The notes below the pieces were generated by a model. The model saw only the letters and a program-made list of their open reading frames with translations. It ran no database searches and was not told where the DNA came from. Positions 34,796-43,169 of a stretch of 64,000 bases of DNA are shown piece after piece. How positions within the stretch are numbered: the stretch's first letter is position 1; the number at the start of each line of letters is the position of its first letter. The position numbers and the translations under genes were made by a program. This stretch comes from Streptomyces qinzhouensis (lineage in GTDB: Bacteria > Actinomycetota > Actinomycetes > Streptomycetales > Streptomycetaceae): contig NZ_CP042266.1 of NCBI RefSeq assembly GCF_007856155.1, forward strand, positions 7,874,001-7,938,000, written 5' to 3'.

Positions 34796-35971
34796 CCCCG
34801 GGCCGGGACGACCGGCGACCGGGGGACCCGCGTGGAGCTGTTCCAGCCGCCGCTGGAGCACCCGCAGCGCCCCCCGCTGACGGCCCGGCACCCGCCGCCG
34901 CAGCGCGACCAGCCGCGGTGCGGCGACCCGGGCCCGCTCCCGGTCCGTGATCTGCTCCCACTGGTGGTGGGCCCGGTCGACCGCGCCCTCGACATCCGGG
35001 TCGTCCGCCGTCTGCTGCCGGGCGAGCCGCGCGTCGGCGGCCGCCATCCACAGCTCGCAGCTCAGCGCCGGATCCCCGGCGAGCCGGGCCAGATCGGCCC
35101 GTACCTCCAGCCAGTGGATCGCCTGGGGCGAACCCGGACCGTACGCACGGAGTTCGCGCTGCTCCCAGGCCGCGGCGACGGCCGCCGCCTCCCCGTGCCG
35201 TCCCGCCTGCGCGGCCGCCAGGATGGCCGGATGCGGGTCCTCCACGGGCCGCGGCCCGGGCGGCACGGGGACGACCGCCTGCGGTACGGGCACGACCGGT
35301 GCCGGGGCCAGGAACAGCGCACCCGCCGACCCCGACTGGAGCGCCGCCTGCTCGTGCAGCGCGGCGGGATCCGGCCGCGCGCCGCTGCGCCAGATCGCGG
35401 CACACGCCGCCAGATAGGCCGGTACGGCCGCCTCCCGGCGGTCCGGCGGCGGCGCGACCCGCCCGTACAACCGGATCGCGGAACCCAGCGCCAGCAGCCG
35501 GGGACCCTCATCGGTCAGCCGCTGCCAGACCTCCGGGGCGGTCACGAGATCGACGACGACGGTCGTGGTCCCGGGGCGGCGGATCGTCAGTTCGGAGGCC
35601 AGCCAGTGCCAGGGCAGCCCCGTGTAGCGCACCGTGGCCGGCGTGGTCCTGGCGAGCGCCAGATGCGGCAGCCGCTGTCGCCGGTCGAGCTGGAGCTGCC
35701 CGGTGACATACAGGAACAGCGGCCCCTCCGCGGTCGCGGCGGCCCGGATGCGGGTGAGGACCGTCTGCGGATCCAGTGGGTCCGCCAGTTCGACGACGGT
35801 GGCCGCCCGGGTCCCCGTCAGCGCACTCGGCGGCACCGCGGCGAGCGCGGGCAGCACCGACCCGGCGTCGACCAGACGCCCCCTCCCGACCGGCGCCGCC
35901 GCGATGAGCAGCGCGGTCCCCGGCGCGGTCGTTTCCCCACCCGTGATCAGCACACCTGCACGGTAGCCCAA
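34790..35971 (-). CDS. Unknown protein with alpha/beta N-domain and helical C-domain
   Basis: About 393 residues. The first 170 residues alternate strands and helices (VLITGGETTAPGTALLIAAA, AATVVELADPLDPQTVLTRI, GPLFLYVTGQLQ, TTVVVDLVTAPEVWQRL), somewhat like a caspase/CHAT-type core, but I see no His/Cys pair, so it would be inactive. The C-terminal part is Ala/Arg-rich helices with TPR-like spacing (HPAILAAAQAGRHGEAAAVAAAWEQREL). TTG 35971 or GTG 35953 could be the start; neither has a strong site. It splits the osmoprotectant transporter locus, with its ATPase gene just upstream on the same strand. Function unknown. Confidence 0.68.
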   Translation of the reverse strand: MGYRAGVLITGGETTAPGTALLIAAAPVGRGRLVDAGSVLPALAAVPPSALTGTRAATVVELADPLDPQTVLTRIRAAATAEGPLFLYVTGQLQLDRRQRLPHLALARTTPATVRYTGLPWHWLASELTIRRPGTTTVVVDLVTAPEVWQRLTDEGPRLLALGSAIRLYGRVAPPPDRREAAVPAYLAACAAIWRSGARPDPAALHEQAALQSGSAGALFLAPAPVVPVPQAVVPVPPGPRPVEDPHPAILAAAQAGRHGEAAAVAAAWEQRELRAYGPGSPQAIHWLEVRADLARLAGDPALSCELWMAAADARLARQQTADDPDVEGAVDRAHHQWEQITDRERARVAAPRLVALRRRVPGRQRGALRVLQRRLEQLHAGPPVAGRPGPGS

Positions 35972-36022
35972 TCCGGTGACCCCCCGGTCCCCGCCCGCGG
36001 GGCGGGTCGGTTCCGCAGTGCC

Positions 36023-36064
36023 GTCAGGCGCCGGTTCCCGTCAGGCGCCGGTTCTTGTCAGGCG
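36023..36064. repeat. 17-bp tandem repeat spanning the ATPase stop codon
   Basis: GTCAGGCGCCGGTTCCC begins at 36023, with a near-copy at 36040 and a third partial copy at 36057. The stop codon of the ATPase gene (36058-36060 on the minus strand) is inside the third copy, so each unit supplies a TGAC in that frame direction. Confidence 0.8.
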
Positions 36065-37221
36065 TCCGACACCGAATCGAAGTCGACGTCCTTCCGGGCC
36101 ACGCCCTTCGCCTCCGCGTCGACCGACCGGCGCAGGGCCTCGTGGAGCTTGGCCGGGGTCAGTACGCCGAGGAAGAGGTCGCCGTCCAGGACCGCGACCC
36201 AGCCGGCGTCGTGCTGGAGCATCTCGCCGAACGCCTTCTTCAGCGGGGCGCCGAGCGGGACCCAGGCCGCCATCCGGCGGGTCAGTTCGCCGACCGTGCC
36301 CCCGTCCCCGGCGATGGCGAGGGCGTCCGCGGCGACCCAGCCGCGCAGTTCGCCGCCGGGGCCGAGCACCACGGCCCAGCGCGCGCCCTCGGCCCGCAGC
36401 CGGGCGGCCGCCGCGCCCGCCCGCTCGCCGAGCCGGGCCACCGGCGGCTGTTCCAGGTCACCGGCCTCGATCCGGGTGACCGAGAGCCGTTTCAGCCCCC
36501 GGTCCGCGCCGACGAACCGGGCCACCTCGTCGGTTGCGGGCGCACCGAGCACCGCGGCGGGGGTGTCGTACTGCGCGATACGCCCCTGCCCGTACACGGC
36601 GATCCGGTCGCCCATCCGGACCGCCTCCTCGATGTCGTGCGTGACCAGGAGGACCGTCTTGCGCACCGTCGCCTGGAGGGAGAGGAACTCGTTCTGAAGG
36701 CGTTCGCGGACGACCGGGTCGACCGCGCCGAACGGCTCGTCCATCAGCAGCACCGGGGGATCGGCGGCGAGCGCCCTGGCCACCCCGACCCGCTGGCGCT
36801 GACCGCCGGAGAGCTGGGCCGGATAGCGGGAGCCGTAGACCTTCGGGTCGAGTCCGACCAGTTCGAGCAGTTCCGCCGCGCGGGCCCGGGCCCGGTCCTT
36901 CTTCCAGCGCAGCAGTACGGGGACGGTGGCCGTGTTGTCGAGGACCGTACGGTGCGGGAAGAGCCCGGCCTGCTGGATGACATAGCCGATCCGGCGGCGC
37001 AGCCGCACCGGGTCGACGGCGGAGATGTCCTCACCGCCGACGGTGATCCGGCCGGAGGTGGGCTCGATGAGCCGGTTCACCATCATCATCGTGGTCGTCT
37101 TGCCGCAGCCGGACGGGCCCACGAGGGTGACGAGTTCACCCTCGGCGACCTCGAACGAGAGGCCGTCGACGGCGGTGGTGCCGTCCGGGTACACCTTGCT
37201 GACCTGCTCGAACCGGATCAT
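36058..37221 (-). CDS. ABC transporter ATPase, glycine betaine type, with CBS-like tail
   Basis: 387 residues. Walker A is GPSGCGKTT (about 35-43), the Q-loop YVIQQAGLFPH, signature LSGGQRQRV, Walker B VLLMDEPFGAVDP and H-loop LVTHD. Residues about 245-370 form tandem CBS-like domains (GWVAADALAIAG, LKKAFGEMLQHDAGWVAVLDGDLFLGVLT), as in OpuCA/OpuAA proteins that sense ionic strength. It should power the permeases at 32470-33854 although it is encoded on the opposite strand, behind the unknown gene. ATG 37221 lacks a clear Shine-Dalgarno in front. Confidence 0.9.
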   Translation of the reverse strand: MIRFEQVSKVYPDGTTAVDGLSFEVAEGELVTLVGPSGCGKTTTMMMVNRLIEPTSGRITVGGEDISAVDPVRLRRRIGYVIQQAGLFPHRTVLDNTATVPVLLRWKKDRARARAAELLELVGLDPKVYGSRYPAQLSGGQRQRVGVARALAADPPVLLMDEPFGAVDPVVRERLQNEFLSLQATVRKTVLLVTHDIEEAVRMGDRIAVYGQGRIAQYDTPAAVLGAPATDEVARFVGADRGLKRLSVTRIEAGDLEQPPVARLGERAGAAAARLRAEGARWAVVLGPGGELRGWVAADALAIAGDGGTVGELTRRMAAWVPLGAPLKKAFGEMLQHDAGWVAVLDGDLFLGVLTPAKLHEALRRSVDAEAKGVARKDVDFDSVSDA

Positions 37222-37397
37222 GCCCTCACGCTAGAAGGGGGACCGGAGGCGCGCACACGGTCGGCGACCGTCCGGGGGCGGCCGCCTTCGGACGCGTACC
37301 CCAAAACACCACGGGACGGCCGGCACCCGGAGCCGCGGACCGTCCGTCATTTTTGTCATGACCCTTGCGAGTGTGACGCGGTACTGCTTCCATCCGG

Positions 37398-37416
37398 GTT
37401 AGGAAACTTTCCTAAC
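37398..37416 (+). promoter_or_regulatory. 19-bp palindrome upstream of the cellulase
   Basis: GTTAGGAAACTTTCCTAAC has perfect 9-bp arms around a single C, 50 bp before the GH5 start. Palindromes of the TTAGGAAA type have, to my recollection, been linked to chitosanase and other polysaccharidase genes in Streptomyces (CsnR-type). Sequence is certain, factor is inferred. Confidence 0.75.
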
Positions 37417-37466
37417 CATCCCCGGATCCGCACGAACCCCCACGAAGCAGGAACACGGGAGACACC

Positions 37467-38597
37467 ATGAAACCCTCGGGCCACTCCTGGCGCAGCTTAG
37501 GCAGTATCGGGGCGGTCACCGCCGCCCTGCTCCTCGGACTCGCCGCCGCACCCTCCGGCACCGCCGCCGCACCCTCCGGCACCGCCGCCGGAGCCGGGCT
37601 CACCGCCGCCCCCACGGCCGCCGGTACTTCACGCTCCGCGGTCGCCGCGCCCGCGGGCACCCCCGCCGCGGTCAACGGACAGCTGACGGTCTGCGGCACC
37701 AGACTCTGCAACGAACGCGGCAAGCCCGTCCAGTTGCGCGGCATGTCCACCCACGGACTCCAGTGGTACCCGCAGTGCGCCACCGGCGGCGCGCTCGACG
37801 CCCTGGCCGGGGACTGGAAGGCCGATGTCGTACGCCTCTCCCTGTACGTCCAGGAAGGCGGCTACGAGACCGACCCGCGCCGCTTCACCGAACTGGTGAG
37901 CAATCTGATCGACCAGGTCTCGGCGCGCGGACTGTACGCCGTCGTCGACTGGCACATGCTCACTCCCGGCGACCCCCACTACAACCTCGGCCGGGCCAAG
38001 ACCTTCTTCACCGAGATCGCCCGCCGCCACGGGCACCGGAAGAACCTGCTCTACGAGATCGCCAACGAGCCCAGTGGGGTCTCCTGGTCCCGTATCAAGA
38101 GCTACGCCGAGCAGTTGATCCCGGTCATCCGGCGGGTGGACGCCGAAACCCCCGTGCTCATCGGCACCCGCGCCTGGTCGTCCCTCGGCGTCTCCGAGAG
38201 CTCCGACGAGTCCGAGGTCGTCGCCCACCCGGTGAACGCCGGCAACATCATGTACACCTTCCACTTCTACGCCGCCTCCCACCGGGAGGAGTACTACGCG
38301 GCCCTGTCCCGGGCCGCGGACCGGATCCCGCTGTTCGTCACCGAGTTCGGCACCCAGAACTACGCGGGTGAGGGCGCCGACGACTTCGCCATGGCGGGGC
38401 GCTATCTCGACCTGCTGGCCAAGAAGAAGATCAGTTGGATCAACTGGAACTTCTCCGACGACCACCGCTCCGGAGCCGTCTTCAAACAGGGCACCTGCGA
38501 CCGCGGCGGACCCTGGGCCGGGACCTCGTCCCTGAAGGAGGCCGGGAAGTGGGTCCGCGACCGGATGAGGACCCCGGACGACTTCCGCGCCCCCTGA
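37467..38597 (+). CDS. Secreted endoglucanase, glycoside hydrolase family 5
   Basis: 376 residues. The signal peptide is followed by an Ala/Pro/Thr-rich linker containing a duplicated APSGTAA unit. The GH5 domain (about 70-375) shows RGMSTHGLQWYPQ, VVDWHMLTPGDP, proton donor Glu201 in IANEPSG and nucleophile Glu293 in VTEFGTQ, with YTFHFYAASH before it. It cleaves internal beta-1,4 bonds of cellulose or related glucans. No carbohydrate-binding module is present. ATG 37467 follows a weak GGGAGA site. The 19-bp palindrome at 37398-37416 is the likely control element. Confidence 0.92.
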   Translation: MKPSGHSWRSLGSIGAVTAALLLGLAAAPSGTAAAPSGTAAGAGLTAAPTAAGTSRSAVAAPAGTPAAVNGQLTVCGTRLCNERGKPVQLRGMSTHGLQWYPQCATGGALDALAGDWKADVVRLSLYVQEGGYETDPRRFTELVSNLIDQVSARGLYAVVDWHMLTPGDPHYNLGRAKTFFTEIARRHGHRKNLLYEIANEPSGVSWSRIKSYAEQLIPVIRRVDAETPVLIGTRAWSSLGVSESSDESEVVAHPVNAGNIMYTFHFYAASHREEYYAALSRAADRIPLFVTEFGTQNYAGEGADDFAMAGRYLDLLAKKKISWINWNFSDDHRSGAVFKQGTCDRGGPWAGTSSLKEAGKWVRDRMRTPDDFRAP

Positions 38598-38738
38598 CCC
38601 CCGGCCCCTCCGGCGCGCTGACCCCTGCCCCCTGACCCGCCGCGTCCCTGCCTCGCGGGCCACCCACGCCCGCCCACGGGAGACCCGTGTGATCCCATGG
38701 GCGGGCGTGACTTCAGGAAACCCACGGCAGGAGCACCA

Positions 38739-40037
38739 GTGACCCGCTACCACCAGCCCGGCGCCGTCCTCACCGACCACCGGTTCAGCGTCCCCCTCGA
38801 CCACACGGACCCGGACGGCGCGCGACTGGAGCTCTTCGGCCGGGAGTTCGTGGCCCCCGGGCGCGCCGGTGACGATCTGCCCTGGCTGGTCTACCTCGAA
38901 GGGGGGCCCGGCTTCGGCGCCCGCCGCCTCTGGGGCCGTCAGGCATGGCTGGGCCGGGCCCTGAAGGAGTACCGCGTCCTCCTCCTCGACCAGCGCGGCA
39001 CCGGCGCCTCCAGCCCGCGCAACCGGCAGTCGCTCGCCGCCCTCGGCTCGCCCGCGGCCCAGGCCGACCACCTCGCGCTCTTCCGCGCCGACAGCATCGT
39101 CCGTGACTGCGAGACGGTACGCCGCCGGATCACCGGCGGCGCCCCCTGGAGCGTCCTCGGCCAGAGCTTCGGCGGTTTCTGCGCCACCACCTACCTCGGC
39201 ACGGCGCCCGAAGGGCTCCGGGAGGTGTTCATCACCGGCGGACTGCCGTCGCTCCACCACCATGTGGACGACGTCTACCGGGCCGCGTACCCGCGCGTCC
39301 AGCGCAAGGTGGAGGCCCACTACGCCCGCTACCCCATGGACCTGGACCGGGCCCGCCGTATCACGGCCCATCTCGCCGAGCACCGCACCGTACTGCCCGG
39401 CGGCTACGTCCTGACCCCCGAGGCCTTCCAGTCCCTCGGAATCCTGCTCGGCGGCTCCGACGGCAGCCACCGCCTCCACTATCTGCTGGAGGACGCCTTC
39501 ATCCGGGCCGGTGACCGCTTCGAACTCTCCGACGCCTTCCAGGAGTCGGTCCTCGCCGTCCTCTCCTTCGCGGGACACCCTCTCTACGCGCTGCTGCACG
39601 AGGCCTGCTACGGGGGCCACGGCGGCCGTCCCACCGCCTGGGGCGCCGAGCGGGTCCGTGCCGAGTTCCCCCGGTTCGACGCCCGCGCCGCCCTCGACGG
39701 CGATGCGCCCCTGCTGTTCACGGGGGAGACCATCCACCCCTGGCACTTCGAGACCGACCCCACCCTGCGCCCCCTGCGCGAGGCCGCCGAACTCCTCGCC
39801 CATCGCGCCGACTGGCCCGCGCTCTTCGACCCCGCCCGGCTCGCCGCGAACGAGGTCCCCGTGGCCGCCGTCGTCTACCACGACGACATGTACGTCGACA
39901 CCGCCCACTCCCTCGACACCGCCCGCGCCGTCCGCGGACTGCGCACCTGGGTCACCGACGAGTACGAGCACGACGGACTGCGGACCGGCCCCGCCGTACT
40001 CGACCGGCTGATCGGCCTGGTCCGCGGCGACATCTGA
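38739..40037 (+). CDS. Alpha/beta hydrolase, proline iminopeptidase type (S33)
   Basis: 432 residues. YLEGGPGFGA is the oxyanion HGGPG-like loop of S33 peptidases, LLDQRGTGAS follows, and the nucleophile is Ser143 in LGQSFGGF. An Asp in YHDDMYVD and His411 in EYEHDGLR complete the triad. The family removes N-terminal proline (or acts on other small peptides/amides). There is no signal peptide, so it is cytoplasmic. GTG 38739 is chosen because GGAG lies six bases upstream; ATG 38697 has none. Confidence 0.88.
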   Translation: MTRYHQPGAVLTDHRFSVPLDHTDPDGARLELFGREFVAPGRAGDDLPWLVYLEGGPGFGARRLWGRQAWLGRALKEYRVLLLDQRGTGASSPRNRQSLAALGSPAAQADHLALFRADSIVRDCETVRRRITGGAPWSVLGQSFGGFCATTYLGTAPEGLREVFITGGLPSLHHHVDDVYRAAYPRVQRKVEAHYARYPMDLDRARRITAHLAEHRTVLPGGYVLTPEAFQSLGILLGGSDGSHRLHYLLEDAFIRAGDRFELSDAFQESVLAVLSFAGHPLYALLHEACYGGHGGRPTAWGAERVRAEFPRFDARAALDGDAPLLFTGETIHPWHFETDPTLRPLREAAELLAHRADWPALFDPARLAANEVPVAAVVYHDDMYVDTAHSLDTARAVRGLRTWVTDEYEHDGLRTGPAVLDRLIGLVRGDI

Positions 40038-40236
40038 GCCGCACCCCTCCCGCCCGGCCGCCGGAGACCCGCCCGGCCGCCGGGGACCCGTCCGGCCGAC
40101 GGGCCGGACGGCCCCGCCGGAACCGGTGCGGAGAGTTCCGATCACCCCGATCGCGTGCTTCAATCCGCAGCATCGCGCCCGTTTCGGCAGCCGGCCAGGA
40201 CCGGCCCGGAGCGGACAGGGAGAGAAGGAGACCTCC

Positions 40237-40857
40237 GTGGAGAACGCGCCCCGCCCCCGGCAACCACTGGCCCGCCGCTCCGTGCTGACCGCCGCCCTCG
40301 GCCTGTCGGCGGCGACGGCCCAGTCCGTACTGTGGCCCGCCACGGCCGCCACGGCCGCCGCGGAAACCCGCTACACGCTCAACGGCTGGCGGTTCTGCGT
40401 GAACTGCTTCGAACTGTTCCTGGTCGATTTCACCGTCGACGCAAGCGTCTGTCCGCGCACCCGCGGCGCGCACCAGGCCGCGGGCTGGACCTTCCGGCTG
40501 ACGTACAACCTGAGCCCCGCGGGCACCGGCGAGGACGCCCACAACCAGGCCAACTGGCGCCACTGCTACAAATGCGCGGCGCTCTACTGGGGCCCCAGCA
40601 CCGCCCAGCGCTGCCCGGCGGGCGGCACGCACAGCTATATCCACCCCGGGGGCTACCCCCGCCAGTTCCTGATGCCGCACGACATCGGCCAGCCGGCCTG
40701 GACGCAGAACCAGTGGCGGTACTGCTTCAAGTGCTCCGCCATGTTCTTCAACGGCTACGCCCACAAGAACGAGTACGGCCTCTGCCCCTACGACTACATC
40801 TGGGGACACACCGCCGCGGGCTACGACTTCGCGGTCCCGGTCTCCGCCTTCACCTGA
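40237..40857 (+). CDS. Tat-exported protein with three CxxC-C-H modules
   Basis: 206 residues. A Tat-like leader (LARRSVLTAALGLSAATAQS, cleavage near 40) is followed by three similar modules. Each has Trp-Arg-x-Cys-x-x-Cys, a later Cys and then His: Cys54/57/72 with His79, Cys110/113/126 with His132, and Cys163/166/183 with His191. The third also has a GHTAAGYDF end. This spacing suggests three metal sites (probably zinc) or disulfide-plus-metal modules. I do not know a function. AAGGAG lies seven bases before GTG 40237. It stands between the S33 hydrolase and the PIG-L deacetylase. Confidence 0.85.
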   Translation: MENAPRPRQPLARRSVLTAALGLSAATAQSVLWPATAATAAAETRYTLNGWRFCVNCFELFLVDFTVDASVCPRTRGAHQAAGWTFRLTYNLSPAGTGEDAHNQANWRHCYKCAALYWGPSTAQRCPAGGTHSYIHPGGYPRQFLMPHDIGQPAWTQNQWRYCFKCSAMFFNGYAHKNEYGLCPYDYIWGHTAAGYDFAVPVSAFT

Positions 40858-40914
40858 TCCCACGCCCCCGGCGGCCGCCCGGGCCGCCTGGGCGCCGCGA
40901 CGTATCCTGCGATC

Positions 40915-41667
40915 ATGACCGACGCCACGGACCACCCCACACAGCTCGCACCCATGCCCGACGACTGGCAGCGGGCCCTGGCGGTCGTCGCCCACCCCGA
41001 CGACCTGGAGTACGGATGTGCCGCCGCGATCGCCGGCTGGACCGACGGCGGCCGTGAGATCGCCTACCTCCTCGCCACCCGCGGGGAGGCCGGCATCGAC
41101 ACCCTTTCCCCCGCCGAATGCGCCCCGGTGCGCGAACGCGAGCAGCGGGCGAGCGCCGCGGTCGTCGGGGTCCGGACCGTCGAGTTCCTCGACCACCGCG
41201 ACGGTGTCATCGAGTACGGCACCGCGCTGCGCCGCGATATCGCCGCCGCCATCCGCCGCCACCGCCCGGAGCTGGTGATCACCCTCAACCACCGGGACAC
41301 CTGGGGCGGCACGGTCTGGAACACCCCCGATCACCGGGCCGTCGGCCGGGCCACCCTCGACGCCGCGTCCGACGCGGGCAATCGGTGGATCTTCCCCGAA
41401 CTGATCGAGGAGCAGGGCCTCGAACCGTGGGACGGCGTCCGCTGGATCGCGGTCGCCGGCTCCACCAGCCCCACGCACGCGGTCGACGCGGGCCCCGGCC
41501 TCGAACGCTCCGTCGCCTCCCTGCTGGAGCACCGCACCTATCTCGAAGTCCTCACCGACCGGGACCCGGAGGAGTACTGCCGCGGTTTCCTCACCGGAAC
41601 CGCCGAGGCCACCGGCGCCCGCTTCGGCGGCCGCCCGGCCGTCGCGTTCGAACTCTTCCCCCGCTGA
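40915..41667 (+). CDS. PIG-L family deacetylase
   Basis: 250 residues. VVAHPDDLEYG (His27, Asp29, Asp30) is the zinc/catalytic motif of LmbE/PIG-L N-acetylglucosamine deacetylases, and the third ligand is the His in TPDHRAVG (near 141). The family includes mycothiol enzymes MshB and Mca and antibiotic deacetylases; this length and lack of other marks do not decide among them. No signal peptide, so cytoplasmic. It is convergent with the Moco enzyme gene. Confidence 0.9.
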   Translation: MTDATDHPTQLAPMPDDWQRALAVVAHPDDLEYGCAAAIAGWTDGGREIAYLLATRGEAGIDTLSPAECAPVREREQRASAAVVGVRTVEFLDHRDGVIEYGTALRRDIAAAIRRHRPELVITLNHRDTWGGTVWNTPDHRAVGRATLDAASDAGNRWIFPELIEEQGLEPWDGVRWIAVAGSTSPTHAVDAGPGLERSVASLLEHRTYLEVLTDRDPEEYCRGFLTGTAEATGARFGGRPAVAFELFPR

Positions 41668-41699
41668 CCGACCGGGACCCCGGGCGGCGCCCGCGCCGG

Positions 41700-42881
41700 T
41701 CAGACGACGGTCACCGGATGCCGGACCACCGCGTCGAAGAGATATCCCTGGGTGTTGTGGACCGTCCGCTCGGGCTGGGTGTTCCCGGCCCGGTCGGTGG
41801 TCCGCGCCAGCAGTGCCCCCGGGCCCGTCCGCTCCGGCCGCCACGGAAGCGTCCAGCGCGTCTGACCGCCCCGGGCGGGCGGATCGCAGAGCCTAGCCGC
41901 CCGCCAGGTGGTCCCCGAGTCGGTGCTCACCTCGACCCGGTCCACGGGGGCGTGGGCGGACCAGGCCCGGCCCGTGATCCGGTGCCGCCGCCCCGCCTCC
42001 AGCACCGCCCCGGACTCCAGTTCCACCAGGCTCTTCACGGTCTGCCGGGACAGCGGCGACGAACCCTCCGGCGGGTAGCCGGCACCGAAGAGCCGGTAGA
42101 AGCGGGTGTCCCACGGCGAGGACTGCGGCGCTTCCGCGACCTCGATGTCGCCGACCCACTTCACCGACGCGATCCCGATCCAGGACGGCACGATCAGCCG
42201 GACGGGAAACCCGTGGTCCGGGGGGAGCGGCTCCCCGTTCATCTCGTACGCGAGGATCACATCGTCCACGGCCTTCGCGATCGGCAGCGGCCGCCGCACC
42301 CGGCCCAGGTCCACGCCGTCGACGGTGAACGGGTCGTCCAGTCCGCGCGGCAGCACCGACACCGCCGACGGTGATACCCCCGCCCGTTCCAGTACGTCCC
42401 GCAGCCGCGCCCCCCGCCAGCGCGCCGCGCCCACCGCGCCGAGCGTCCACGGCGTACCGGTGACCCGCTCGCCCTGCTGGGTGGTGAAGAAGCTGCGCCC
42501 GTTGCCCGCGCACTCGACCACCGCGGTCCGGGTGACGGACGGCAGTGAGCGCAGCTGCCCGTAGCCGAACTCCACCGACCCGCCGCCGCGCAGCCCGCCG
42601 CCCCAGACCGTCAGTTTCCAGTCCCGCTCGTCGATGACGGGGGTGGAGGTGTGGTTGCGGACGAAGAAACGGTCGGCCGGGGTGAGCGGCCCGGTGTCCC
42701 GGAGCGCCTCCTGGCGCGTCTCGGCGTTCGTCCCCCGGATGGTGAACACCTCGGGCGGCAGCGGTTTGAGGATCCCCGGGGCGGCGGTCGCCGGGGAGGC
42801 CGACGCCAGAACCGGAGGTACGGAGAGGGGCGCGGCCGCGAGGAGCCGGAGCAGATCACGGCGGTGGAGAGCAGGGGACAC
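41700..42881 (-). CDS. Molybdopterin-dependent sulfite oxidase-family enzyme, exported
   Basis: 393 residues. A Tat-like leader (HRRDLLRLLAAAPLSVPPVL) ends near residue 34. The Moco domain (about 70-260) has the cysteine ligand Cys124 in VVECAGNGRS, preceded by FFVRNHTSTP. A Mo-co_dimer-like immunoglobulin domain follows (about 270-390: VEVSTDSGTTWRAARL and W-x-L-P-W-R-P). There is no haem domain. Such enzymes oxidise sulfite or reduce other oxo-substrates in the cell wall. GTG 42881 follows AGGAGG by about six bases. A 25-residue Cys-rich ORF lies 118 bp upstream, which may couple expression to cysteine supply. Confidence 0.9.
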   Translation of the reverse strand: MSPALHRRDLLRLLAAAPLSVPPVLASASPATAAPGILKPLPPEVFTIRGTNAETRQEALRDTGPLTPADRFFVRNHTSTPVIDERDWKLTVWGGGLRGGGSVEFGYGQLRSLPSVTRTAVVECAGNGRSFFTTQQGERVTGTPWTLGAVGAARWRGARLRDVLERAGVSPSAVSVLPRGLDDPFTVDGVDLGRVRRPLPIAKAVDDVILAYEMNGEPLPPDHGFPVRLIVPSWIGIASVKWVGDIEVAEAPQSSPWDTRFYRLFGAGYPPEGSSPLSRQTVKSLVELESGAVLEAGRRHRITGRAWSAHAPVDRVEVSTDSGTTWRAARLCDPPARGGQTRWTLPWRPERTGPGALLARTTDRAGNTQPERTVHNTQGYLFDAVVRHPVTVV

Positions 42882-42999
42882 GGAAAGCCTCCTGACGCTG
42901 GTGGGGGCGGTGAAGGGCGTACGGGAACGGAACACCGCGGGCGCGGGCGGGCGCGCCGGGAAACGGCGGAAGGGTACGGAACGGGCGTAACGGTCCGGG

Positions 43000-43077
43000 T
43001 CAGTGGGGACAACAGAGCCGCGAGTGGCACAGGGCGTTGGTGTCCTGGGCTGTGCGGGGGTCCGGCGCGATGACCAT
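43000..43077 (-). CDS. 25-residue Cys-rich leader peptide (putative)
   Basis: A small frame, MVIAPDPRTAQD then ALCHSRLCCPH, 25 residues with three cysteines at 17, 22 and 23, the last two adjacent near the stop. It is on the same strand as, and ends 118 bp before, the Moco enzyme gene start. Cys-rich upstream ORFs act as cysteine-responsive attenuators in mycobacteria (established). AGGAT lies about seven bases before ATG 43077. It fits that pattern by size, position and composition; function is inferred. Confidence 0.6.
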   Translation of the reverse strand: MVIAPDPRTAQDTNALCHSRLCCPH

Positions 43078-43128
43078 GACCGGATCCTAGACCCCGCCCG
43101 GCGCCGTCCGGTACCCCCCGCCCGACCA

Positions 43129-43163
43129 GCAGAATTGACAAATCCCCTTGCTGATTCTGCAAT
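43129..43163 (+). promoter_or_regulatory. Promoter and inverted repeat for XRE-cupin gene (leaderless)
   Basis: TTGACA (43135-43140) and TGCAAT (43158-43163) are 17 bp apart, placing the transcript start near the A of ATG 43170. GCAGAAT (43129-43135) and ATTCTGC (43154-43160) form a perfect 7-bp inverted repeat overlapping both boxes, so autoregulation is plausible. Confidence 0.7.
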
Positions 43164-43169
43164 GGGTTC

